Assembly: GCF_018446385.1 (NCBI RefSeq)
Contig: NC_055990.1
Coordinates: 139,202,996 to 139,266,995, forward strand
Direction: 5' to 3'
Source of the DNA: Zingiber officinale
Taxonomy: Eukaryota > Streptophyta > Magnoliopsida > Zingiberales > Zingiberaceae
DNA: 64,000 nt
The translations under genes and the position numbers were made by a program. Below the pieces are notes generated by a model, which had not been told where the DNA came from, searched no databases, and saw only the letters and a list, made by a program, of their open reading frames with translations. Shown piece after piece: positions 49,801-58,489 of the stretch (the stretch's first letter is position 1; every line of letters begins with the position of its first letter).

Positions 49801-52800
49801 GTGACTTATGACATCGATAAACATTGTCACATAGAGATTGCTGCTCAAGTTTTGCGAGTTCCATCTAGACAAAATGGTACTTGACTTCGTAGATTTCTTC
49901 TTACTAGCAATTATATAGTAGCTGATGACGTCTTGCCTAATTATTTCCTGTGAAGTTAATATTCCAGATTTATTTGTGAGCATAAAGTTATTTTCTAATG
50001 CTTATCCACTAAATTATAATTCATATGTTTTAGTACCTCTTTTGTCTTTGGAATGGATGAAGCATATTGTGCAGAGCATACTTAGAAGTGGAGAGTTAAC
50101 CATAAGGGAAACTAAAAATTGTTAGGAATCCGAATCATTCATGAAAAAAATGCTCTTGGTAATCAGGAAGTCACCTAATGATTTCAGTTGAATTTTTCTA
50201 TGCAACCTTGATTGAGCAAAATCACTTGAAACATTTCAAGCAGAATGCACTAACAGAGAATATGGGCATTGTCTAATAATTAGTGGTTGGGTCATTTTAA
50301 ATTTTTTATTTTGCTTATTTGCTAGATCATATCATCCTAAGGACTCTCAATCCAATAATAAACAGTGACTTCAAATTTTTGAAGTAGACTAACTGTTTCC
50401 ATGTCCTTTAAGAAACTCCCTTTGATGTACTAAAAAAAAATTGAGGCATGGTATTCTCATCATAACCAATTTATGATTTTCAAGAAACTACAGTTTCTAT
50501 GTCCTTCTGAAGCATGTGCTTCTCCCAATCATTGCCACTGCAACTAGGACTCTACCTCCTACTATATTAGTTGAATGACAATGTTTTCTTTTCTCTTATC
50601 ATCCAATAATACTAAAGAGGTATACCGGCTTCCATTTTCTAATATATCTTTTTATTAATAGATGGAAATCATGAGCTTTACCATTTAGAGGGGTTAATGG
50701 AGGGTCCAGCAATAGATAGCGATGGAGAGTGCTTTTCCTCAATCTCGTTGAATGCAACTTCTTTGAATACTGAAGCCTATTACAACAAAGCAGTTAACTA
50801 TACATTGATGGTCACTTTTGTATCCTTCATCAAATAGCTCGCATCTTTTAAATCTTCTGTTGCACTGTTTGGAATCCTTCATTTGTTATTATAGATATCT
50901 TTTCTTCAAGTTCTTCTGTTGATTAGACAAATGGAGCATAGCAATACTCAATCTGTGAGTAATTTGTTTTGTCCATATTTTGTAGCTGTCTTATTGCAAC
51001 TATAGATATACGAACTACAATTCATATAATCGTTTGTTTTTATTCTAGTTATTTTGGTTTCTTCTACTTGATAGGGTGCTGCTAAGGTTTCTATTCTGAT
51101 GATTGGTCAACAAGCTCTTATGGATGCATATGTGTGCCTCTTGAATTTGACTTCTGGAATTTTAGTAGGTATGTAGATCTTCTTATTATTTGGTTTTTCA
51201 TTTATTATTTGGAAGACCAAGGGGCAGCACTTCTGTGGCACAGTTCTCATGCTTCAAGTTAGATTGAATCATGACCGGCACCATTCTCTGTAATTCTTTA
51301 AAAACCCTATGCTGTTAATTTCTTTTTCCATCTGACATCGATGATGTTGAGGGGAAGAGCCGCTAAGCCTTAGTTGATTTTTTCACTTGCTTAGGGTAGT
51401 CTTACCTCAAAAAACTAAAGATGTAATGGCCTATTTGTTGACTTATTGTTAAACAACCCTTATGGTTAAGCCAAACTAAGTTGAATCGCACAGCAATTGA
51501 TCGCACAATAGGAGAATAGGTAAATGACACATAGGAAAAGAGTGGGATGAATTTATGTCTTAATGGTCGTTTAGATGTTATAGTTTTCTTGTTTACTGGT
51601 CTTGAATGCTAAGGGACCCCCCATCTACTGGGAAGCATTTTAAGATCCACATGGAATTGAGTGTCATTCACAGTGTGATACAACAAACTCTTATCAGCGG
51701 TGCCTATGTATTGGTCCCATGCTAGAATAGAAAGACAATGTTTTCTCATGAACACATAAGACTTGCTTATTTTTGAAATTTAGATGATACTTGCTTAGCT
51801 GGATGGGTAGTGGATGCTTATTAATTATTTGAATAGTTGAAGACTTCAGAACAGAGTAGTAGAGAATTAATTATCCGCCCATTATGTTCTCAGTTAATTG
51901 ATATTTATGGTTTTCTCATTACTCTCTTCCTTCCACCAATAGCATGCCTGAATTTTCTGAAGCTATTGCTATAATGCCACAGACTTATTTGGGAAACTGT
52001 GTTGATTTTTGATTGCAGAGTCCCTATTCAATGCTTTTGCAACAGCAGCTTTCTTCAAGTTTGTTGTTTTTTCAATTTTCGAGATGAGATATCTTCTTTC
52101 TATATGGAAAGCAAGAAGACCTTTGCAAAATGGTGAAAGCTGGGAAACTATGAGGCGCGAATTATCTGTTCTGTATAGCTGTTTCTGTGAGTAGTTATTC
52201 CTGCTAAAGAAACTATATTTCAGATTTCATTGTGTTCACAAGATGCTTGCCTATAAAGGCATATCAATTAATTTCTCCTCTTGTTGTACGCACGAAAATT
52301 TGTTAGGATTAATTTAATCAGCATGTACTACTGTTTCACCTCATATTAATTTCTCTCTTGTACATACTGAAGATTGTTGGAGAAATAATTCAATTAGCTT
52401 GTACTAAGGTTTCACTTCATCTTATTATAGAAAAATTTGATCGGTAACTCATTGGGAATGCCTGCAATCACTTGAGTTGAAATTAAACGTTTCTTGTACT
52501 AATCAGCAATGAGATTCCACCCATGTGTTTATAATACCCAAGCCTGATATATCAGAAACTTGTTATAATTAGGGAAATAAGAAACTATGGAACATAACAA
52601 ACTTTGTCTAAGATTAACTGTGTGTGAAGAATCTTTTCATTTAACGGAGATATGTGATCCATCAATTATGGAAGATAGGAGGCACATAACAAAGATGAAT
52701 AATGTAGAACAACTCATGGTAGCCTGCCATATAAGAAAACACACACAAATCAATCCATCATGGAGCCTTGGACTTTACCCTAAAACAAACCAGAAGTGAA

Positions 52801-54991
52801 GCAGCTAATGGAATACTGTAGTAAAAGCTTAAGCTATTTAAATAGGTTAACTAACAGTAATAGTAGAAAATGCAGGAGCATAATTAGGATGATGAAATCA
52901 ATAGGGTGTATAAACAGTCTTTCAATACAAGTTTGCTATGATGGATGGTTGGTGATGTCAAAGTGAACCCATGATGCAGATGAACTATGACAACACCCAC
53001 AACCTCCAAGACCTCATCCACTAACATGAACAATAATTTCAGATGGAGTTGTGGAGGCTGTAGCTGCATGAACAATACAATCACAAAATTCAAATCTTTC
53101 GTTGGAGAAAGATGGTATTATGACATCTGCACATAGGCATCACTGAGATTCATCACAATTAATAAAAAAATTTTGCCACATGAAATTCTTCATTCTTGCA
53201 GCCTAGAACTTTGACACTAGGTCAGATGACTTTTGTGGCTATTAGTTTTTGATGCAAGGAATTGCTGGTACAGCAGTGGCAGTCAATGGAGGTGAATTAG
53301 CTTCAGTTGGAGTCCCAGCTAAAAGTAGGATTTTCTTGTACTGATCAGTATTGAGATAATGTATATATAATATCTGAAACTCAAAATTTGGTAAAAACTA
53401 CTACTGTAGGGACTAAACTCATTTATTCCGATTGTCTTTCAAAATTATCCAGACTACTCAATTTGAACTTCATGGAAATATTATGACACTAATTACTTCC
53501 TCCTGGATGGCACCTGAACAATTATTGTGATATTTTAGATAGATTGATTACTTAAATGATACAGTAGTGTATGACATATGCATTTCTTGTACGTACACCT
53601 GGGCTAACCTTGTTGCTTCAAGAGTGTCTTAACTTATTTTTTTCTCAATCTAGTGTATTTTTAATATGAAGATGTCAATTACTTGGTTTTGACACAAATT
53701 TAAAAGTTTGTGTCTTTATTCTTAAACTAAAATTTTAGCTGCATTCTTTTAGTTAATTACATTTTGTAATTTTGATCCCTAGGTTTTCCACTGTTCCAGA
53801 TATTTTCTATTTACTCAACTTAACTTTTGTATCTTACTAAATCAAGTTATGCTACTTTGCAGATGGGATTTTGTTAGGTGGTATCCTGCTAATATATCAT
53901 CTACAGAATTTCTTGCGCTCTGTTATTTTCATTATGTACTCATTTTGGATACCCCAGATAGTGACTAATGTCATTTGGGATACAAGAAAACCCCTGCACC
54001 CATATTATATAATCGGGATGTCTGTTAGTCGCCTCGCCATACCATTTTACATATTTGGCTGTCCAAGCAACTTTTTGCGTATAGAGGTGGATAACTATTG
54101 GTGCATATATTTGGGAGTATTTATGGGATTGCAAGTAATGGTTCTCTTACTTCAGCATTATCTTGGATCCCGATGGTTCATTCCTCATCAGGTTTGAGTT
54201 CTTTGTTCATATAGTCAGGAAACCATGGTAACACATGTGTTTTTTCTGCAACAATAGTGTAGATATTCTGACGATTTGAATTTGTCTATTCCTGCCCAAA
54301 GAAATCCCAATATCATGTTCGATACTATTAGCCAGTTGATATCAGTCAGTATAATCTGGAACCTCCTGGAATCAGCACTGACTGTCTTCTTGCTCATCTC
54401 TAAATGTAATCTAAAAAGCTTTTCTTATCCTGTCTTTTTGCTCATATTTTGCTCTAGCGCTTGGGGAATGAGTAAGTTACATGCCTCGTGCATAATTTGA
54501 TGTTTGGATATTCTCCTAGAGTTCAAGGATTTGAGAATGACATAAACTAGTATGCCTAGAATTCATGTTGGATGATGGCACAAATACAAATATGTTAATC
54601 TTCATAAGAACATTATGAGTCTCAAGATGGGTGGTTACATATCTAAAGTTTTAACGGTTGTGGTTATTGGCAGATGCTTCCTGAAAAGTACTGCTATTAC
54701 AGGAAGTTTGAAAGTTATGCATCTCAAGCAGCAGATTGTGTCATTTGCATGGCTACCATTGACTTCTCGGAAAACTCAAATCGCTATATGGTAAAATAAG
54801 TCTTCCAACAAGAATTTAGCTTTGTGCATCATTCTTATCTACTCCCTTGCTGATCGAGAATATATATCAATCATGTTTTGGGCATGCAGGTGACACCTTG
54901 TGATCATTGCTTCCACTCTGAATGCTTACAGAGATGGATGGATATTAAGATGGAATGCCCGACATGCAGGCGTGCTCTTTCCCCAGCATAG
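13133..54991 (+). CDS. FLY1: FLY1/FLY2-like transmembrane RING-H2 E3 ubiquitin ligase, 14 exons
   Basis: The 559-aa product resembles Arabidopsis FLY1/FLY2 and yeast Tul1, endomembrane E3 ligases. FLY1 affects pectin methylesterification in seed mucilage. Exons: 13133-13273, 14250-14319, 15484-15611, 24066-24181, 25864-25918, 49659-49722, 49799-49876, 50662-50819, 50895-50954, 51075-51168, 52019-52186, 53863-54191, 54674-54790, 54890-54991. All joins use GT-AG and keep phase (1,680 nt). The N-terminus has a hydrophobic signal segment (about residues 10-29). A luminal region follows with N-glycosylation sites such as N64 and N80, then about six to seven membrane segments (about 262-487). The C-terminal RING-H2 ligands are C509, C512, C530, H532, H535, C538, C549 and C552. 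The ATG at 13133 precedes the signal peptide. Introns 3 and 5 are packed with transposons, yet no coding lesion is seen. FLY1 and FLY2 cannot be told apart here. Confidence 0.93.
14627..14717 (+). repeat. 36-bp minisatellite in intron 2
   Basis: About 2.5 tandem copies of a 36-bp unit (GTCG, a T run, CTCTAGATGACGATGCTGAT) start at 14627, 14663 and 14699. Copies one and two are almost identical, so the expansion is recent. It opens short frames on both strands that are not genes. Confidence 0.9.
16409..16800. repeat. Dispersed repeat with GC-rich 30-bp units
   Basis: The segment begins with a CCGGGTGAAATTTTTCG-type motif and a G run, then has about three to four imperfect copies of a 30-bp unit containing GCGATTCGCCTGCGCGA (about 16560-16660). 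An AT-rich tail (about 16660-16790) matches the reverse complement of about 22220-22330. This appears to be one family present twice in intron 3 in opposite orientations. Confidence 0.5.
17031..17197 (-). mobile_element. Au SINE with 18-bp target duplication
   Basis: On the minus strand the element starts GGGAGCCTTGGCGCAACGG. It has an A box (TGGCGCAACGG) and a B box (GGTTCGAATCC), then the Au-type body (GGGTAAGGCTGC, CGGGAGC, GTGCACCGGGTTGCCC), and ends in a T run. Au SINEs are tRNA-derived, Pol III-transcribed, non-autonomous retroposons mobilised by LINE enzymes. The direct repeat AAAAAATTAAAATTGTAA at 17013-17030 and 17198-17215 is a perfect target duplication. It is not a tRNA gene, because it lacks a full cloverleaf. 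Confidence 0.93.
17400..20738 (-). pseudogene. hAT transposase, BED zinc finger type, decayed
   Basis: Reading leftward from about 20738 (METRANS-style basic start: [20 protein letters not shown]), a BED finger-like region lies near 20550-20420, including LKRHVEVKQ. An N-terminal helical region follows (20439-20083). After the insertion at 18808-20099 the frame resumes with a CSDIW-like motif, and then CHILNLC-, DVPTRWNSTY- and [14 protein letters not shown]-like blocks. A C-terminal dimerisation block lies at 17600-17450 (ILACPVS, FNASGNI). Many stops and frameshifts are present, including TGG-to-TGA/TAG changes. Motif order supports the hAT superfamily (Ac/RICESLEEPER-like). It is non-functional. 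Confidence 0.7.
18808..20099. mobile_element. Long-TIR (Mutator-like/foldback) element made of hairpin units
   Basis: The ends carry inverted repeats of over 100 bp, around CGCAGGTGAGTCTCTGAAAT and its counterpart at the right end, and AATCGATTTTGC occurs near both inner edges. AAGAAACTTTA flanks the element at 18797-18807 and 20100-20110. Removing one copy restores the host transposase frame (KVS joined to LCSDI), so it is a true 9-11-bp target duplication, as in Mutator-like elements. Inside are three tandem palindromic units (about 19031-19265, 19264-19565, 19574-19880). Their arms match from GGATTGACATGAAACTAG to the reverse complement, with loops near TTCAAACGCATTCG. No coding sequence is present. 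Confidence 0.8.
21150..21585 (+). repeat. 220-bp tandem duplication in intron 3
   Basis: Two highly similar units start CCATTGACCGGGT at 21150 and 21370. Both run through GATCTCCAATTGGTTTAGCC and end near AAGCGAAGAGAT. They differ by few substitutions plus a short extra CGGGTCCCGG segment in the first copy. No gene is present. Confidence 0.9.
22030..22740. repeat. Dispersed repeat with GCCTAGGCGG-type ends
   Basis: The left edge has CACTTACCGCCTCAGGCGG and the right edge has GCCGGCGG-like runs of CTAGGCGGTGCCTAGGC, a signature I associate with non-autonomous hAT-like elements. The middle has an AT-rich tract matching the reverse complement of 16660-16790, then GC-rich degenerate repeats (ACGCGT, GACGAGTTT, AGGCCCAA). 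Precise termini are not resolved. Confidence 0.4.
22790..23014. mobile_element. Probable MITE
   Basis: The left edge GGTTTGAAATCTCATATCG and the reverse complement of the right edge, GGTTCAAAATCTCAAGCCG, form imperfect terminal inverted repeats around about 225 bp without coding sequence. A convincing target duplication was not seen. The start motif resembles that at about 16409. Confidence 0.4.
23015..24065 (+). other. End of intron 3
   Basis: This is unique-looking AT-rich intron sequence with a T run at about 23217 and a local duplication at 23626-23832. It ends at the acceptor GACAG before exon 4. No gene is seen. Confidence 0.6.
23626..23832 (+). repeat. Local duplication of about 115 bp
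   Basis: Two related units start AGAAACCTGGTGTAAA at 23628 and 23741. Each continues through AGAAAAT, a GGAGAAT segment and TCTTATTTTGTAG. Confidence 0.75.
27358..27533. mobile_element. Tourist-like (PIF/Harbinger) MITE
   Basis: The segment is 176 bp with inverted ends (ACCTTGTTTGGGAAGGAGGG and, reversed, CCCTCTATTTGGATGGGG) flanked by TTA at 27355-27357 and 27534-27536. The interior is GA-rich in one arm and CT-rich in the other, so it could fold on itself. Confidence 0.6.
27879..28047 (+). repeat. 5' LTR of the intronic copia element
   Basis: This 169-bp LTR is nearly identical to the 3' LTR across TATCTCTATATATTAGGTAA and TCTACTCTTCAATAAAGTAT. It lacks about 27 bp present near the 3' LTR start. 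Confidence 0.88.
28048..28059 (+). other. Primer-binding site of the intronic copia element
   Basis: TGGTATCAAAGC directly follows the LTR's final CA. It is one base from the initiator-Met tRNA complement. Confidence 0.85.
28575..31350 (-). repeat. 3' LTR of the Tekay/Del-like element
   Basis: The plus-strand ends are TGTCACGCCCC and GATATTTTACA. It is collinear with 42369-45214 but lacks a stretch after about 29022 that the other copy has (about 42790-42960), and it has a longer TA run. The internal polypurine tract lies just right of 31350 (minus strand ATTAGGAGAGAA). Open frames such as 30735-31115 are LTR sequence. Confidence 0.92.
28760..28808. repeat. (TA)n microsatellite within LTR
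   Basis: About 24 TA units lie in the 3' LTR. The matching site in the 5' LTR (about 42545-42566) has roughly 11, so the array has changed since insertion. Confidence 0.95.
31430..33622 (-). pseudogene. Gypsy pol remnant: RT end, RNase H, integrase, chromodomain trace
   Basis: Reading leftward: the RT active-site region at 33590-33500 reads [12 protein letters not shown], where active relatives have FIDDVLIYS, so the second catalytic Asp is lost. RNase H (33035-32775) has [20 protein letters not shown] and DVLSRK. The integrase core (32318-32058) has [13 protein letters not shown]. The integrase C-terminus (32005-31460) has [37 protein letters not shown] and [13 protein letters not shown]. 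The chromodomain is almost wholly deleted: [11 protein letters not shown] runs straight into [17 protein letters not shown]. Frames are broken between blocks. The solo LTR insertion at 33627 truncates RT. Confidence 0.88.
33627..36774 (-). repeat. Solo gypsy LTR with 5-bp target duplication
   Basis: Plus-strand ends are TGTAACGACCACC and GGGGTGTTACA (inverted TGTAAC). CAAAT flanks it at 33622-33626 and 36775-36779. Minus orientation is suggested because TGTAACACCCC is the usual start of such LTRs. Only one LTR is present with no internal genes, as expected after recombination between two LTRs. The right part holds two tRNA-like segments (about 36392-36456 and 36535-36610). The open frame 36050-36325 is LTR sequence. 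Confidence 0.88.
36849..37576 (+). repeat. 5' LTR of the Galadriel-like element
   Basis: It starts TGTTAGCCCCTTAGACTCG and ends CCCTGTGACA. TATAAATAGGC at about 37323 is the probable promoter. It holds about 67 bp (near 36990-37057) that the 3' LTR lacks. Confidence 0.9.
37579..37590 (+). other. Primer-binding site, initiator-Met tRNA
   Basis: TGGTATCAGAGC lies two bases after the 5' LTR, a perfect match to the usual plant initiator-Met complement. Confidence 0.92.
37599..37876 (+). pseudogene. Gag N-terminal fragment
   Basis: From ATG 37599 ([20 protein letters not shown]) about 92 codons form a coiled-coil, Glu/Leu-rich gag start of chromovirus type, ending near RVPEPK. At the following TGGTGGTGG run the sequence switches to integrase in another frame. 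That point is the deletion junction that removed the rest of gag, protease, RT and RNase H. Confidence 0.75.
37877..38677 (+). pseudogene. Ty3/gypsy integrase core and C-terminal domain
   Basis: The open frame of 266 codons starts inside the integrase core ([13 protein letters not shown]). The D,D-35-E residues are present ([32 protein letters not shown]). The C-terminal domain has [18 protein letters not shown] and [16 protein letters not shown]. The zinc-binding N-terminus is missing through the gag fusion. The frame ends at a stop at 38675-38677 before the chromodomain. It is a dead element despite the long frame. Confidence 0.9.
38678..38930 (+). pseudogene. Chromodomain remnant
   Basis: After stops near 38677-38750, the frame at 38764-38900 reads [17 protein letters not shown], then [20 protein letters not shown], the C-terminal chromodomain that directs chromovirus integration. 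A G-rich tract (GTGGGGGCGG, about 38920) before the 3' LTR is the likely polypurine tract. Confidence 0.75.
38933..39593 (+). repeat. 3' LTR of the Galadriel-like element
   Basis: This is a near-identical copy of 36849-37576 except for the 67-bp difference and a diverged end (CAGAAATTCCTACA). The low divergence by eye suggests a fairly recent insertion. Confidence 0.9.
39599..42348 (-). other. Non-coding internal region of the Tekay/Del-like element with tandem repeats
   Basis: This is where gag should lie, between primer-binding site and pol, but no gag motif or zinc knuckle is seen. It instead holds degenerate tandem repeats: a GTGGGAGCAACGCTCCACCAC unit (about 39650-39815), 70-80-bp units around ATAATCGACAAGATACCTCC (about 39960-40500), and about 40-bp units around GTAAATCGATC (about 41690-41965). 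The 153-codon open frame at 39957-40418 (minus) comes from these repeats. Confidence 0.65.
42349..42360 (-). other. Primer-binding site of the Tekay/Del-like element
   Basis: On the minus strand this is TGGTATCAAAGC, eight bases inside the 5' LTR edge at 42369. It is one base from the initiator-Met complement. Confidence 0.8.
42369..45214 (-). repeat. 5' LTR of the Tekay/Del-like element
   Basis: Plus-strand ends are TATCACTCCCC (TG mutated to TA) and GATATTTTACA. It is the fullest of the three copies in the window and includes the segment missing from 28575-31350. Confidence 0.92.
45403..48469 (+). pseudogene. Copia gag-pol remnant in intron 5
   Basis: Gag starts at 45403 ([18 protein letters not shown]) with KLNDSNYLD-stop where relatives have Trp. 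Protease follows at about 46395 ([11 protein letters not shown]; Ser of D-S-G-A changed to Phe). Gag-pre-integrase and integrase lie at 46676-47380 ([41 protein letters not shown]). A deletion removes most of RT, leaving [26 protein letters not shown] and the RT end. RNase H spans 47769-48469 ([37 protein letters not shown]). Several frameshifts and stops make it non-functional. Confidence 0.88.
48476..49216 (+). repeat. 3' LTR of the intronic copia element, with MITE inside
   Basis: LTR sequence lies at 48476-48506 and 49044-49216, split by the hAT-type MITE at 48507-49043. Its end TCTCTCAATTAACA matches the 5' LTR. Confidence 0.88.
48507..49043. mobile_element. hAT-type non-autonomous element (MITE)
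   Basis: The 537-bp element starts TAGGGATGCCAATTT and ends AAATTGTCACCCCTA, inverted with two mismatches. TTTGTATC and TTTGTATA flank it as an 8-bp duplication with one mismatch. The interior is full of GGGTTGGGTTCGGGT-like direct repeats and has no coding sequence. Confidence 0.85.
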
Positions 54992-55414
54992 ATCACCGTG
55001 ACCTTGCTCTTTATCATATGGTTGCTTTGTACAGGCAGTGAACAAGCCAGGTTTCGTTGTTCTAAACATTAGACCGGAAAATTTCACTATTGCTTGAAAG
55101 AAAACAGCTTGTAACTCTCAAGTCTTGAATTATATTGCAGACTGACTCTTTCTTAATGTACTATAATTTCACACGTCACACCAAAATAATAACTGTACAT
55201 ATTTCTTGTATTTAACAATTACAAATTGGTGAGAAAAGCTTGGCCGAGTAAAGGAAAACACTGAAAATATAATATTCGTAATTGTAATGGAGAAGATAGC
55301 TATCTAGGAAGTGGTTTTGGTTACCTAAATAATGCCTCAATATGCTCATTAATTGCTTGTGGCAGTAGGCTTCTTCAACTGCTTTCGGGTGGAGGCCTCT
55401 TGTCTATTAACATG
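54992..55414 (+). other. 3' flank of the FLY-like gene
   Basis: This is AT-rich sequence after the stop at 54989-54991 and probably includes the 3' UTR. No clear canonical AATAAA site stands out. No other gene is seen. Confidence 0.5.
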
Positions 55415-55620
55415 AGCGTGGGTTGACGTGCCCTCTTAGAATGGTCTAAGGGTTAGTGCACGAGTTATTTTTATTATGAGGTCTAAGGTTCGAATTTTAG
55501 TATAGTCAAGATAAATGTCTCTTTCATGCGTCAATCATTATTCTAAAAGCTAGTAATCATCTGTGATTTATCTCTTTTGTGTTGGTAATGAGTTAGTGGG
55601 GGCGTTAGAGGCAATTGCAA
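55415..55620 (+). repeat. tRNA-like SINE candidate
   Basis: An A-box-like run (ATGGTCTAAGGGTTAGTG) is followed about 45 bp later by a B box (AGGTTCGAATTTTAG), the internal Pol III promoter layout of tRNA-derived SINEs. The downstream body resembles a dispersed monocot repeat I recall. No target duplication or tail was fixed. Confidence 0.4.
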
Positions 55621-55689
55621 TTGTCTTTTGCCACCATGAGTATGGGTTGACATGATTTCGGGTGGAGGCATCCTTGTCTATTAATATGA

Positions 55690-56480
55690 TCATGGATAAG
55701 TGTGGATAAGGGTTTACTTTAATAGATTTTAGAGTTAATTTTTAGTAAGTATAAAATATTTTATTGGGTGCTTGACCTTTTCATATAAAAGGTCAGTGCG
55801 TTAGGATAAAATGTCCTCTTATGATTTATCTATCTATATTTTATCACGGAGCTAGTGAAACTTATTGGTTGGGGTGAATGATATCACTTTTACTTTAATG
55901 ACTGAAATTATATGATCTAGGTATAACTGAGTTGATATTTAGGTAGTAGATTATCATATGAGAATAGAGATTGAATAACCTCCCTATGTAAAGGGTCGTT
56001 GCACTAGGATAAAATATCTTCCATGATTTATCTGTTTATATCTTGTTGTGAGGTTGATGATACTGACTGCTTGGGGTGAGTGATATTATTTTTACTCCAA
56101 TGATTGAAATTATATGGCCTGGGCAAAACCGAGTTGGTGGTACATACGTGGTAGATTATCATATGAGAGTAGGGATTGAATTCTTAAGAACAATTTCTTG
56201 GGGAATAAAATTCCTCCCATCTAAAGAGGTCACTCAGTCACACTATGATTTACTCCTTTTGTCTCACTGTGTGGTCAACAATAAGGGACGCTTGTGGTGA
56301 GCAAGTCACCTTTTATCACATGATTAAAGTTATATGCCTCCACGGACATAGTTGAGTTGATATTTATATGATTGATTGCTGTATGAGAGCATAGCTCATG
56401 AGGAAATAATTTTTTAAGAAATAAAATCTCTCTCATCTAGATAGACCGTTCAATTATCATGATTTAATCCCATAAATTTT
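55690..56480 (+). repeat. Three tandem SINE-like units of about 220 bp
   Basis: Units share TAGGATAAAATNTC-like, ATGATTTATC-like, TTGGGGTGAGTGATAT-like and ACTGAAATTATATG-like blocks, then GAGTTGATATTTAGGTAGTAGATTATCATATGAGA. The block at 56115-56180 has an A-box-like CCGAGTTGGTGG and a B-box-like GGGATTGAATTC. A diverged fourth copy lies at 58490-58720. The open frame 56076-56300 falls inside and is not a gene. Confidence 0.5.
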
Positions 56481-58489
56481 TCTTCTGTTATATAATCTGC
56501 ACATCAACAGTGAAAACCCGCCACACAAACATAATCTTTGTTTTTACTGCAATTTATTCATGTGTACCAAACACAAATCTCCAACATAAAATCTTTTCCC
56601 AGTAACTTTGTTACCCACGTCACATGTCGTTTATGATTAGCTAGCTCCTCATGGATTCTCGCCATGATCTCAGGACTTCTTCCACCCCAACAAGGATTAT
56701 TACAAACTTGATGAAAAATGCTCCCGGTGCAACGGTAAGATATTTTCTTAATTTCTTAAGTATTTAATGATTGAATTTTAATTTTGATAAATTATCAGAT
56801 GAATTTCTTTTAATGAGCGGTTGATCTAAAAACGTTGGATTGATGGGCCATTTTTTATGAGTATTTTTTAATTTATCCTGGTGACATGTATAAAACTTTT
56901 GTAGGACTGAGTTGGACATCCGCAGGATTAATCGGCGTAAAATAGATATCTCATACCAGCTAAAAAACAAGACAAAAAAAAAAAAATCTATCATTAAGAA
57001 AGTTTTGATGAAATACCTTGCCTATCATAATCATAATAGGCTTGAATTCTTTGCAGTCCAATAATTTGATCATAAATATCCAGTGTCCTTTGAATTGACT
57101 TATCCTATACCGCTTTAATTTGTCTAAAGTTAGCTCTATAGCTACCCATGACAACTACTTGTGCTGTGACCTCACTAACTCTCAACCTCATCATGCTCAT
57201 TTCAAAACTAAAAACTCTCATGTAATCAATTAGGGGTCTAAAACAAATTCATGGTACACACTCACACGATTCAATCTCATCGCATGATCGATCAATATGC
57301 ATTTCATATCTTTCGCAACCTTGTAGACAATTGCTTAAATCGCTTAAAGTTTTGTTGCCTTCAATATATATAATCTTGGCATAGCAATAGCCATGTACTT
57401 AACTCGGAGACCGATCGAGGTTAATTATATATTGAAGTGGGTGGCTCATATATAGCCAGCCACTCAACGACCCTCAACTTGCACCTCTCCAACTGTACGT
57501 ACATGGCTTTACTAAATATTAAGCTCCCAATTATCAATATCAATTCCCACACGCAAAGCTAGCTAGCTAGCTGTGTAACAAATGCCCTAATAAAACAGTA
57601 GTTGTAAGCATGCATAGATGCCATTGACATCCCTAAAGGCTGTGGCCATATCCTAACCAATCCATCAATCACGTTCCTCAACTTTGGCTGTGTGCATGAG
57701 CAGCTCATCAACTCGAATATTAGTTTTTACAGAGGAATCCTACCATTTTCAATTGCCAAAATCATACATGTAGATGCTAGCTACTAAATCATAAGAAATC
57801 AATCAAGAACTTCAAGGTTTGGTTTGTGTACGTATACTATAAATTCTTCATTTTAAAATTCAGACGTAAATAAAATAAAGAGACGTACGTTCTTTAATTC
57901 GTATAATTAATTATGTATAAATTAGCGTTCTATGTCGTCTAAACACTATCATAAATACATATGTTGGAGCAAGCACATGTGGGTTTGTCTAAGGTGGAAG
58001 GTAAGGAATAGAATGGAATGGTTGATGGAAGAGATTCCTGCCAGCTAAAAAGAGAGGAGGAAGAATGATGAGTTTCCTTGTCCATCACTTCACAGCTTCA
58101 GCTGCACTTTGACACAAAAGGGCAGAGGCGTGTGGTGTAGTATTAGAGTACTCAGAAGAAGAATAAAAGAATCAAAATTTAAATATTAAATGGAATGAAT
58201 ATCTTAATGGTCAGTAGGAAAAACCATCTACTTTTAAAAAATAATTGAGTAAAATTTAGGCATCTGAATTATCAGAAGTTTGTGGGGTGGGTGGGTTATG
58301 CCAACTGACTAGCTCAATTTAGTTTGATTCTTGTTTAAAAATTATAAAAAAAATCAAATGTATGAGGATTATGGGCGCAGAAGGAGATGCTTATCAGAAA
58401 TTTCTAAAAGTGAATTGAATCGAGCTGCATGCTAGCTCATTTTAAGCAATTTTATCGACTAATGGTAGTTCATTTTCTTTGTGAATTAT
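56481..58489. other. Intergenic, no feature recognised
   Basis: This is AT-rich unique-looking sequence. Short open frames at 56764-57154 (minus) carry no known motif. No RNA gene or transposon end was recognised. Confidence 0.5.

Noticed and set aside
52587-53093. Small open frames within intron 11 of the FLY-like gene
   Set aside because: They lie between well-supported exons 11 and 12, have no known motif and no codon bias visible by eye.
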